Shown here: positions 1 through 5,833 of the stretch, one piece after another | Layout: each line of letters starts with the position of its first letter | Position numbering within the stretch: position 1 is the stretch's first letter | From: Lachnoclostridium sp. UBA3320 | GTDB taxonomy: Bacteria; Bacillota; Clostridia; Lachnospirales; Lachnospiraceae | DNA: 5,891 nucleotides | Assembly (NCBI GenBank): GCA_002361175.1 | Contig: DESG01000059.1 | Coordinates: forward strand, 1-5,891 | Direction of reading: 5' to 3' | The notes under the pieces: generated by a model | Told to the model about the DNA's origin: nothing | What the model saw: the letters and a program-made list of their open reading frames with translations, nothing else | Database searches by the model: none | Program-made: the position numbers and the translations under genes

Positions 1-1491
1 GATACAGAACAGGAAAAACTAATTAAAAAAGAATGGGATAATTATATTAGTGATTTGGATTTGCAATTTAATAGTGAAAGTATAGGATTTTATAAGGAAT
101 CATTGAATAGTGAAAAGCAGCTTAGGGAAATAAACCAGAAACTTAAAAATCAGCAAAAATGGAAACTATTGGATGAAAGTTTAAATGAAATTGAAACAAA
201 CTCTTTTATGGTTGATGTAAAAAATATCAGAACACCAATCAGAATATCTAATTTGTTTGCTTTTCATCCTTCATACCAAAGAATATATGCAATTATGACA
301 AAAAATAATAAAGAAATTACTGGAATTGACTATTATTCTACTAGCAATGATGATGAATTTAGAGTTGCAAAATTATCAAGTCTTTATGAAATTTGGTGCT
401 GTCTTAAATTGATTTTAATATTTATTCAAAATTATGGATTTAAATTTATAAGTGTAAAATCTAAACGTGAAGAAACAGGTATTGAAGGTTTAAAAAACTA
501 TATTCAAAATGTTTTAAATAACAATGAGATGAGTGGAACACAATTTGATTTAAGATATACTGGTAAGGAACATAATATAGATATTACTATATGGTATGAT
601 AGGGAAATTAAAATAGATAAAGAAAAACTAAAGAAAGAAGGTATCTTTGCAAAAAAGGAGAAAACTCAACTGAGACCAGATATCGTTATGAAAATTAGAG
701 TAGATAATAAGAAAAGATTATTTATTTTAGACGCTAAATATCGTGGAAATGGAGCTTTTTATGACGGAATGAAAGATATTTGTGAGGTTGCATTTCAAAA
801 ATATACTTTAGAACTTGGTCATGGGATGAATATAAAAGAGTTTGATTGCCCTAACTTATCAAATGAAAATATAAATGACTTATCAAATGAAAATATAGAT
901 GGGTCATTTATTATTCATAGTAATAGTTTTGCAAAACCTATAACTATAGAATATAATAATATTAATATAAAATATGATCCTAAAAATTATCTAGGAACTT
1001 ATCCAGATAAATTATTTGCTGAAAAGTGGTCAACTAAAATTAAAGAAAACAAATGGGAAGTTTCATGTATTAAATTTGAAGAATGGGTTAAATTTAAAGC
1101 GGAAATTCAAAATCATGAAAATCATATAGGAATTATAGCTGCAAATCCTAGAGAAAACAAAATGGCATACCTTATCCAAATGATTATGGAGCAGCATTTT
1201 GGATTATATAAATTTAGATGTTGGATTTGTGGTAGTGATGATATACATATAGAGTGTAAATATACAGAAAAAGGATATTTAAAATATCATATTATATGTA
1301 AAAATCCAGAATGCAAGAAATTTATGGTTGAAACGCATTGTGCAAATTCAGAATGCCCTTCACATACTGAAAAACTAAGATTAGGAAAACATTATGTAAA
1401 CTATCTTGCACAACAAAAAAGCAAAAACAAAAATGCATGTTGGAATGTTTCATGTCCAAAATGTAGAGAAATACTGTCTTTTAATTCATGA
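1..1491 (+). CDS. DUF2357/COG1700-like PD-(D/E)XK nuclease with Cys-rich C-terminus, 5'-truncated by window edge
   Basis: The frame is open from base 1, so the gene begins upstream and 496 codons are visible. A TTG at 55 could start a shorter product, but it has no convincing ribosome binding site. The aromatic LYEIWCCLKL segment (382-411) resembles the conserved helix of DUF2357/COG1700 proteins. A PD-(D/E)XK core follows: RPD with the metal-binding Asp at 679-681, then DAKYR with Asp at 730-732 and Lys at 736-738, then a downstream helix containing QKY. The last 85 or so residues hold ten cysteines in paired knuckles (CX2C at 1219-1230, two CX4C pairs, and CWNVSCPKC ending at 1464), suggesting two zinc-ribbon-like sites. 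Family knowledge: COG1700 proteins are usually encoded beside McrB-type AAA+ GTPases and are predicted antiviral restriction nucleases. Inference: this is the cleavage subunit of such a system, with its partner upstream. The gene is visibly more AT-rich than the genes to its right. Family call fairly sure; biological role less so. Confidence 0.75.
   Translation, partial: DTEQEKLIKKEWDNYISDLDLQFNSESIGFYKESLNSEKQLREINQKLKNQQKWKLLDESLNEIETNSFMVDVKNIRTPIRISNLFAFHPSYQRIYAIMTKNNKEITGIDYYSTSNDDEFRVAKLSSLYEIWCCLKLILIFIQNYGFKFISVKSKREETGIEGLKNYIQNVLNNNEMSGTQFDLRYTGKEHNIDITIWYDREIKIDKEKLKKEGIFAKKEKTQLRPDIVMKIRVDNKKRLFILDAKYRGNGAFYDGMKDICEVAFQKYTLELGHGMNIKEFDCPNLSNENINDLSNENIDGSFIIHSNSFAKPITIEYNNINIKYDPKNYLGTYPDKLFAEKWSTKIKENKWEVSCIKFEEWVKFKAEIQNHENHIGIIAANPRENKMAYLIQMIMEQHFGLYKFRCWICGSDDIHIECKYTEKGYLKYHIICKNPECKKFMVETHCANSECPSHTEKLRLGKHYVNYLAQQKSKNKNACWNVSCPKCREILSFNS
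854..901 (+). repeat. In-frame 24-bp tandem duplication inside the nuclease gene
   Basis: Two adjacent 24-bp units (854-877 and 878-901) differ at a single base. They encode LSNENIND followed by LSNENIDG, so the duplication keeps the reading frame and adds eight Asn/Glu-rich residues. It lies after the PD-(D/E)XK core and before the Cys-rich tail, in what looks like a linker or surface loop. A near-perfect tandem copy suggests a recent slippage event. Confidence 0.9.
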
Positions 1492-1512
1492 TAGAAGACA
1501 AGATGATTTAAC

Positions 1513-1556
1513 TTGAAATTTGTAGGATATCAGGAGTTATGTTTGGCAAATTTCAA
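1513..1556. repeat. 10-bp perfect inverted repeat that competes with the long palindrome
   Basis: TTGAAATTTG (1513-1522) is the exact reverse complement of CAAATTTCAA (1547-1556), with a 24-base loop between them. The second arm is also part of the 5' strand of the long palindrome at 1539-1693, so the two pairings exclude each other. The first arm is nearly the same sequence as the 3' strand of the palindrome (TTTGAATTTG near 1673-1682), giving three related copies of one AT-rich motif. Confidence 0.65.
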
Positions 1557-1693
1557 ATGTGGTTTTAAAGGACAGCTGTATGGGACCGCTGGTGCTTAAA
1601 TCCCGTCTTGTGGGATTTTATGCACCACTGCGTGACCCATCCAAGCGAAAGCGTGCTTGTCCGTAAAACCACTTTGAATTTGCCATACAACAT
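1539..1693. repeat. Long branched palindrome between convergent genes (structured element of unknown class)
   Basis: The outer stem joins 1539-1573 with 1659-1693 in about 31 base pairs: 5 bp, then TGGCAAATT with AATTTGCCA (9), 4 bp, GTGGTTTTA with TAAAACCAC (9) and GGAC with GTCC (4), interrupted only by small bulges. Inside are two hairpins. One joins ATGGG (1580-1584) with CCCAT (1636-1640), GGTGC (1591-1595) with GCACC (1622-1626) and AAATCCC (1598-1604) with GGGATTT (1612-1618), closing on a 7-base loop. The other joins CAAGC (1642-1646) with GCTTG (1655-1659). The fold is therefore a three-way junction on a long stem, possible in RNA from either strand. No U-run directly follows it, so it is not a canonical terminator. 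It sits between the stop codons of two facing genes, where a bidirectional transcription block or a MITE-like insertion would be tolerated. I see no open frame of useful length and cannot assign a known RNA or transposon family. Confidence 0.75.
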
Positions 1694-1697
1694 TTTA

Positions 1698-2471
1698 CTA
1701 CTGTTGATTTAATTTATCATTATATATCTTCTGATATACTTCATCTATTTTTGCTTCATCAAGTTTTGTATCAAGGAAAAATTCCACTGCATACAAAGCT
1801 TGTGCTACAAGCATTTCAAGACCATTAACACCTGTCATGCCAAGTTCTTTTGCCTGCGCAATAAGTTTTGTTTCAAGTGGATTGTAAATAACATCAGCCA
1901 CTGCTTCACACTGTGAAAACTTCTTTAAATCCACAGGGCTTGCATCACATCTAGGGTACATTCCTACAGGACTTGCATTAACAATAAACTTAGCATCTGT
2001 ATGCTTTTTGAAACACTCATCATATGTGATTGCTTTTTCTGTCTTTACTATATCCACAATAATAATCTCACTTGCGCCCATCTTTTCAAGAACAGCTACT
2101 ACAGCTTTTGAAGCACCGCCATCTCCAAGCACTACACATTTTTTTCCACTGACATTTATATTGTGTTTTTTAAGCATATACATAAAGCCTGTAAAATCAG
2201 TATTATGACCATAAAGCTTTCCATCTTTATTGACAATAGTATTAACAGCACCTATTGCCTTTGCGTTATCATCTATGTCATCTAAAAAGGGAATGACCTT
2301 CTGCTTATAGGGAATAGTTACGTTTATTGCCTTAAACTCATGCTTTTCCATAAATGGAGTAAATTCATCTTTACTTAGTGGGTGTATATTATAAGTATAA
2401 CTGGCAAGCATCTCATGTATTTCTTTTGAATAACTGTGTCCTAATTTCTCGCCAATCAGACCATAGTCCAT
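1698..2471 (-). CDS. aroE: Shikimate dehydrogenase (AroE family), with atypical cofactor loop
   Basis: The 257-residue product matches AroE, which reduces 3-dehydroshikimate to shikimate in the cytoplasmic chorismate pathway. Substrate-side motifs are intact: GHSYS (residues 11-15), NVTIPYK with catalytic Lys56, GAVNT with Asn77, and GHNTDF with catalytic Asp92. The dinucleotide fold has GDGGAS (116-121), NASPVGMYP near 165-173 and GLEMLVAQA near 217-225. The ATG at 2471 is preceded by GAAAGGA at 2484-2490, a slightly distant ribosome binding site. At 257 residues it is a little shorter than typical AroE, mainly between strand 2 of the Rossmann fold and the NASPVGM motif. The expected NADP-contacting NRT sequence is replaced by VDIVKT (Asp140), which may shift preference towards NAD. 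It starts 34 bp after galE and is probably the last operon gene. A quinate/shikimate dehydrogenase paralogue (YdiB-like) remains possible. Confidence 0.93.
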   Translation of the reverse strand: MDYGLIGEKLGHSYSKEIHEMLASYTYNIHPLSKDEFTPFMEKHEFKAINVTIPYKQKVIPFLDDIDDNAKAIGAVNTIVNKDGKLYGHNTDFTGFMYMLKKHNINVSGKKCVVLGDGGASKAVVAVLEKMGASEIIIVDIVKTEKAITYDECFKKHTDAKFIVNASPVGMYPRCDASPVDLKKFSQCEAVADVIYNPLETKLIAQAKELGMTGVNGLEMLVAQALYAVEFFLDTKLDEAKIDEVYQKIYNDKLNQQ

Positions 2472-2505
2472 ATTAAAACACTGTCCTTTCTATTATTAAA
2501 TTTCT

Positions 2506-3495
2506 TTACTTTGCATATCCGTTTGGATGATTTTTATGCCAATTCCATGCAGATGCAATGATTTCTTCAAGGTCAGCATGTTCTGGATTCCAGCCAAGCA
2601 CACTCTTTGCCTTGTCGCTTGAAGCGATAAGTTTAGCAGGGTCTCCGCCACGGCGTGGTGCAACGACCGCAGGAATTGGATGTCCTGTAACTTTACGTGC
2701 CGTTTCAATAACTTCTTTTACAGTAAAGCCTACACCGTTGCCAAGGTTAAATACATTGCTCTCTTTGCCTTCTGCAAGATATTTTACTGCAAGTATATGT
2801 GCCTGTGCAAGGTCTGTCACATGGATATAATCTCTTACGCATGTGCCATCTTTCGTGTCATAGTCATCACCAAATATATTAATTGCTTCTCTCTGTCCAT
2901 TTGGCACTTGCAGGATAAGAGGAATAAGATGTGTCTCAGGGCTATGCGCTTCACCTATCTCACCGCTTTTATGTGCACCACATGCATTAAAGTACCTAAG
3001 CGCAACATAGCGAAGTCCATGTGCAACGCCTGTCCACTTCATCATCTTTTCCATAGAAAGTTTTGTCTCTCCATATGGATTAGTAGGCTCTGTTTTATCT
3101 GTTTCAAGAATAGGTATACTTTCAGGCTCTCCATAAGTGGCAGCAGTTGATGAAAATACAATTTTATCAACGCCATGCTCTACCATACTTTCAAGAAGTA
3201 CTTTTGTTCCATAGAGGTTGTTGTCATAATATTTAAGCGGATTGGTCATACTCTCGCCAACAAGGGAATTAGCAGCAAAATGTATAACTGCATCTATCTT
3301 TTCATTCTCAAATACACCGTCTACAAACTCTTTATTGCGTATATCACCTTGATAAAACTTTGCTTTTGGATTTACAGCTTCAATATGACCTGTTTCAAGA
3401 TTATCAGCAATAACAACTTCTTCCCCTGCGTCAACAAGCTCACTTACAGTATGAGAACCAATGTAGCCAGCTCCACCTAATACAAGAATTTTCAT
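2506..3495 (-). CDS. galE: UDP-glucose 4-epimerase
   Basis: GalE interconverts UDP-galactose and UDP-glucose using tightly bound NAD+ (Leloir pathway) and also supplies UDP-galactose for surface glycans. The 329-residue product is of normal length for this SDR-family enzyme. It shows the GGAGYIGSH nucleotide-binding loop (residues 7-15), FSSTAATYG with the catalytic hydroxyl residue Thr117, the catalytic YGETK pair Tyr141/Lys145, LRYFNACGA (167-174), RDYIHVTDLA (221-230) and the C-terminal RRGGDPAKLIASS (281-293). The ATG at 3495 is chosen because a perfect AGGAGG lies 7 bases upstream; an in-frame ATG at 3531 would only add 12 non-conserved residues. In ungapped alignment with my recollection of E. 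coli GalE, the tyrosine that limits substrate size corresponds to Leu289 here, so N-acetylated UDP-sugars may also be accepted; this is inference. It lies 65 bp downstream of the galactanase gene and 34 bp upstream of aroE. Confidence 0.97.
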   Translation of the reverse strand: MKILVLGGAGYIGSHTVSELVDAGEEVVIADNLETGHIEAVNPKAKFYQGDIRNKEFVDGVFENEKIDAVIHFAANSLVGESMTNPLKYYDNNLYGTKVLLESMVEHGVDKIVFSSTAATYGEPESIPILETDKTEPTNPYGETKLSMEKMMKWTGVAHGLRYVALRYFNACGAHKSGEIGEAHSPETHLIPLILQVPNGQREAINIFGDDYDTKDGTCVRDYIHVTDLAQAHILAVKYLAEGKESNVFNLGNGVGFTVKEVIETARKVTGHPIPAVVAPRRGGDPAKLIASSDKAKSVLGWNPEHADLEEIIASAWNWHKNHPNGYAK

Positions 3496-3502
3496 AAAAT
3501 AT

Positions 3503-3508
3503 CCTCCT
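3503..3508 (-). promoter_or_regulatory. Ribosome binding site fixing the galE start
   Basis: A full AGGAGG on the minus strand sits 7 bases from the ATG at 3495. It lies inside the longer reading frame that would start at 3531, which argues for the shorter 329-residue GalE. Confidence 0.9.
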
Positions 3509-3560
3509 GTTCCTGTGCTGTATTTATGCACAATTAAATTTACATATATAGTTATTTTTA

Positions 3561-4724
3561 TTACTTACGTAATTTTCTTACAGGCTTATAATCTCTTATA
3601 GCCTTTAATGATGGAAGCGCATTGCCATCATAGTCAAATAGTGCCTGATTAGCCCACTCGTTGCCACAAGGTCCACATTCTTTAATATACTCAAGTGCTG
3701 ATGGTGTAGCCCATCCTGAACCAGGTACAGGAATCCATGCAGGCTCCCAATAAAAGAAACCTCTTCCAAGACCATTATATACATTACATATTCTGTTAAG
3801 TACATCATTTATAAAAGCTACTTGTCCCTCTTTTGTCATAGGATAGTCTATCTTGTCTACAAGCTCCTGCTTTGTAGCCATACCTTTTCTTTCTTTGTCC
3901 TCAAGTTTTTCATATTCTTTATAGTCTTGCATAGTATATCCCATAGATACTTCAGCTATAACAATCTCTTTGCCATATCTCTTTGCCATATCTTGTATAT
4001 TTGCATTAAGGTCATCAAGAGTGCCATGCCAGAAAGGATAATATGACATTCCTATTATATCAAAATCTTCACCACGTTTTATATAATTGTCAAACCAACG
4101 GCGATATAGCTTATTATTGCCTCCATTATCAAGATGTATCATTATCAATGCATTAGGATTTATGGCTTTGACACCACGTATTCCTGCGCTTACAAAACGT
4201 GCAAGATTGTCATATTCAGGAGTACGTCCTGTAAAATTTTCATCACTTTCGTCAAAGATTTGTCCTTCTGGCCACAACATTCCATTGCTTAACTCATTGC
4301 CGCACTGCACCATATCAGGCAGACAGTCATTGTCTTTGCACACCTGCATAACATCTACAGTATAATTATAAATAGCTTCTTCCAGTGCATCTGCGTCCAT
4401 GTCTTTCCAAGCCTTTGGTTTAATCTGCTTTCCAGGGTCAGCCCAAAAATCACTGTAATGCAAATCAAGTAATACACCCATGCCATGTGCTTTAGCTCTT
4501 TTTGCAAGTGTAATAAATGTCTCTAAATCATTTGTTCCTGCACCATAAGGATTCCCTTCTTCATCATATGGGTCATTCCACAGCCTTATTCTTATATAAT
4601 TAATACCATAAGACTTTACTATGTCAAAAACATCCATTTCTTTGCCATAGTCATAAAATACTGCCCCACATCTTTCCACTTCTTCAAGAGTAGAAAGGTC
4701 TATACCTTTTATAAATTTGTCCAT
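3561..4724 (-). CDS. Cytoplasmic GH53 endo-beta-1,4-galactanase
   Basis: The 387-residue product has the hallmarks of glycoside hydrolase family 53 (arabinogalactan endo-beta-1,4-galactosidase), a retaining TIM-barrel family that cuts beta-1,4-galactan of type I arabinogalactan and pectin side chains. Visible family segments are KGIDLSTLEEVE (6-17), YIRIRLWNDPYDEEGNPYG (43-61), LLDLHYSDFWADPGKQ (85-100) with KPKAW after it, VQCGNE with the probable acid/base Glu144, SYYPFWHG (227-234), IVIAEVS with the probable nucleophile Glu258, and FFYWEPAWIP (323-332). The barrel starts at once after the initiator Met, with no signal peptide, anchor or binding module. The enzyme is therefore predicted to act inside the cell on imported galacto-oligosaccharides, unlike well-known secreted members such as GanB of Bacillus. 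It follows the LacI-type regulator gene by 38 bp and precedes galE by 65 bp, which supports galactan use. The start is backed by GGAGGG at 4729-4734. Confidence 0.94.
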   Translation of the reverse strand: MDKFIKGIDLSTLEEVERCGAVFYDYGKEMDVFDIVKSYGINYIRIRLWNDPYDEEGNPYGAGTNDLETFITLAKRAKAHGMGVLLDLHYSDFWADPGKQIKPKAWKDMDADALEEAIYNYTVDVMQVCKDNDCLPDMVQCGNELSNGMLWPEGQIFDESDENFTGRTPEYDNLARFVSAGIRGVKAINPNALIMIHLDNGGNNKLYRRWFDNYIKRGEDFDIIGMSYYPFWHGTLDDLNANIQDMAKRYGKEIVIAEVSMGYTMQDYKEYEKLEDKERKGMATKQELVDKIDYPMTKEGQVAFINDVLNRICNVYNGLGRGFFYWEPAWIPVPGSGWATPSALEYIKECGPCGNEWANQALFDYDGNALPSLKAIRDYKPVRKLRK

Positions 4725-4736
4725 TCAACCCTCCAT
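4725..4736 (-). other. Possible three-codon upstream ORF (Met-Glu-Gly-stop) abutting the galactanase start
   Basis: On the minus strand a GGAGGTG (4738-4744) comes just before an ATG at 4736 that reads Met-Glu-Gly-TGA and ends immediately before the galactanase ATG at 4724. The GGAGGG that serves the galactanase lies inside this mini-frame. The gap between the first ribosome-binding sequence and this ATG is only one base, too short for good initiation, so it may be chance or simply a doubled ribosome binding site. Confidence 0.3.
4729..4734 (-). promoter_or_regulatory. Ribosome binding site of the galactanase gene
   Basis: GGAGGG on the minus strand lies 4 bases before the ATG at 4724. A second purine-rich GGAGGTG is found 13 bases upstream of that ATG (4738-4744). 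The pair supports the chosen start and hence the absence of a signal peptide. Confidence 0.8.
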
Positions 4737-4762
4737 ACACCTCCAGCAACCGTACCTAAAAC

Positions 4763-5758
4763 TTATCTTGTCGATTCCTTAAGCTCTATCTTATATCCTA
4801 AATATGTTATCTTTTCAACCTCAACGCCATCAAGAAGTTCTATAAGCTTTTTACATGCAACTCTTCCTACTTCTCTTATATCAAAAGAAAGCGATGTAAT
4901 AGCTGGAATATTGTGGTTAAGCAGCATACTGTCAAAAAATGACGCTATCTTAATATCTCTAGGCACTTCTATCTTATCTTTCTTTAACTTGTTTAAAACA
5001 GCCATACATATAGCATCGTCCATACATATAATACAGTCTGCACCAGCCATAAATATATTGTCCACAGCCCTTTCAACCATAATATTGTTATCTTGGTTGA
5101 TGTATACAAGATTTTGTTTAAGAGGGATTTTTAACTGCTCATATGCTGCTTTAAATCCCTTTATACGGCTTCTTGTAACCATATGTGTTTCATTGCCGCC
5201 TATCAATGCTATACGCTTAATCTGTTTCATAAGAAGCATTTCTGTAAGCTCTTTGCACCCCTCAAAATGGTCATTCTCTATCTGAATAACATTTTCATAC
5301 TCAGACATACCTATAACTACAAATGGGAACTCTTTTTCCTGCAAAAGCTTTACCGCCTCATCATCTACAAGAGTTCGCATAAGTACAACGCCATCAACTT
5401 TACCATTAGAAATTATGCGTTTCAGCTGTCCTAAATTATTATTATTGCCAACTGTAAGTATTATATCATATCCATATGAAGACGCCATCTCTTGTAATCC
5501 TAACAAACAGCTCTGAAAATACGACATATCTTCAAGACTATATTCATACGGCATAACAACTCCTATATTGTATGTTTTTGAATTAGCAAGACCTTGAGCT
5601 ATAATATTGGGTTTATAATTGTTTTCTTCCATAAAATCTTGTATTCTCTGCTTTGTAGCCTCACTTATACGCCCCTTGCCAGACATGGCACGAGACACTG
5701 TAGTTTTTGAAATTCCAAGGCTTTCTGCTATATCTGCAATAGTCATATTTTTACTCAC
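4763..5758 (-). CDS. LacI/GalR-family transcriptional regulator, probably of the galactan operon
   Basis: The 331-residue product is the usual length for a LacI/GalR repressor. An N-terminal helix-turn-helix (TIADIAESLGISKTTVSRAMSG, residues 6-27) is followed by the hinge helix YKPNIIAQGLANSKT (48-62), whose Leu57 matches the minor-groove leucine lever of the family. The rest is a periplasmic-binding-protein-like sugar-sensing domain starting at IGVVMP (65-70). The start is the GTG at 5758, with GGAG 8 bases upstream; the ATG at 5746 lies 20 bases from that site, and a TTG at 5833 would fall in the -35 box. Placed directly before a GH53 galactanase and galE, it most likely senses galactose or a galacto-oligosaccharide and represses the operon, including itself, through the operator at 5780-5799. 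The effector cannot be read from sequence. Homologues with a comparable role, such as GanR, are known in Bacillus. Confidence 0.93.
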   Translation of the reverse strand: MSKNMTIADIAESLGISKTTVSRAMSGKGRISEATKQRIQDFMEENNYKPNIIAQGLANSKTYNIGVVMPYEYSLEDMSYFQSCLLGLQEMASSYGYDIILTVGNNNNLGQLKRIISNGKVDGVVLMRTLVDDEAVKLLQEKEFPFVVIGMSEYENVIQIENDHFEGCKELTEMLLMKQIKRIALIGGNETHMVTRSRIKGFKAAYEQLKIPLKQNLVYINQDNNIMVERAVDNIFMAGADCIICMDDAICMAVLNKLKKDKIEVPRDIKIASFFDSMLLNHNIPAITSLSFDIREVGRVACKKLIELLDGVEVEKITYLGYKIELKESTR

Positions 5759-5766
5759 ATTATCAT

Positions 5767-5770
5767 CTCC
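5767..5770 (-). promoter_or_regulatory. Ribosome binding site fixing the GTG start of the regulator
   Basis: GGAG on the minus strand stands 8 bases from the GTG at 5758. It is the only good site near the conserved N-terminus, so it decides for GTG over the ATG four codons further in. Confidence 0.8.
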
Positions 5771-5779
5771 AAGACACTT

Positions 5780-5799
5780 TTGCGCAATCGGTTGTACAA
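5780..5799 (-). promoter_or_regulatory. Probable LacI-family operator overlapping the transcription start
   Basis: The minus strand reads TTGTACAACCGATTGCGCAA, an imperfect 20-bp palindrome centred on CpG, with 7 of 10 positions matching between half-sites. A central CpG is the family signature, where the hinge-helix leucine inserts. The site starts 5 bp downstream of the -10 box, covering the expected start point, a position suited to repression of the regulator's own operon. It also matches the catabolite cre consensus loosely, so CcpA binding is an alternative. Confidence 0.65.
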
Positions 5800-5804
5800 G
5801 TAAT

Positions 5805-5833
5805 AATTTACCAAGTATATGGAAAAAAGTCAA
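5805..5833 (-). promoter_or_regulatory. Sigma-A-type promoter of the regulator-galactanase-galE-aroE operon
   Basis: On the minus strand, TTGACT (5828-5833, five of six consensus bases) and TAAATT (5805-5810, four of six) are separated by exactly 17 bp. The expected start near 5798 gives a leader of about 40 bases. The sequence upstream (5834-5875) is rich in A/T tracts, like an UP element. An alternative -10, TATACT within the spacer, lacks a good -35 partner. Nothing coding is seen between 5834 and the window end. Confidence 0.7.

Noticed and set aside
1475..1500. 6-bp inverted repeat (TGTCTT / AAGACA) spanning the stop codon of the nuclease gene, as a possible terminator.
   Set aside because: The stem is short with a 14-base loop, and no T-run follows it.
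1539..1568. Nine-codon frame (ATG to TAA) at the left edge of the palindrome, with AGGAG just upstream, resembling an attenuator leader peptide.
   Set aside because: The AGGAG is only two bases from the ATG, too close for efficient initiation, and no plus-strand gene follows that it could regulate.
1539..1693. Retron-like or group II intron-like RNA.
   Set aside because: No reverse transcriptase gene is visible and no domain V-like or msr/msd-like sequence could be recognised; the fold alone is not enough.
2008..2208. Open frames on the plus strand opposite aroE, galE, the galactanase and the regulator (for example 2008-2208, 2680-3150, 4911-5285).
   Set aside because: They lie antisense to strongly conserved genes, have no recognisable domains and are explained as shadow frames.
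3515..3535. Small TGTGC...GCACA hairpin between the galactanase and galE genes as an intergenic terminator.
   Set aside because: The stem is only 5 bp and is not followed by a T-run; it sits just upstream of the galE ribosome binding site.
5759..5833. Longer regulator starting at the TTG at 5833.
   Set aside because: That codon is part of the -35 box, the extra 25 residues are unlike the LacI family, and the GTG at 5758 has a well-spaced ribosome binding site.
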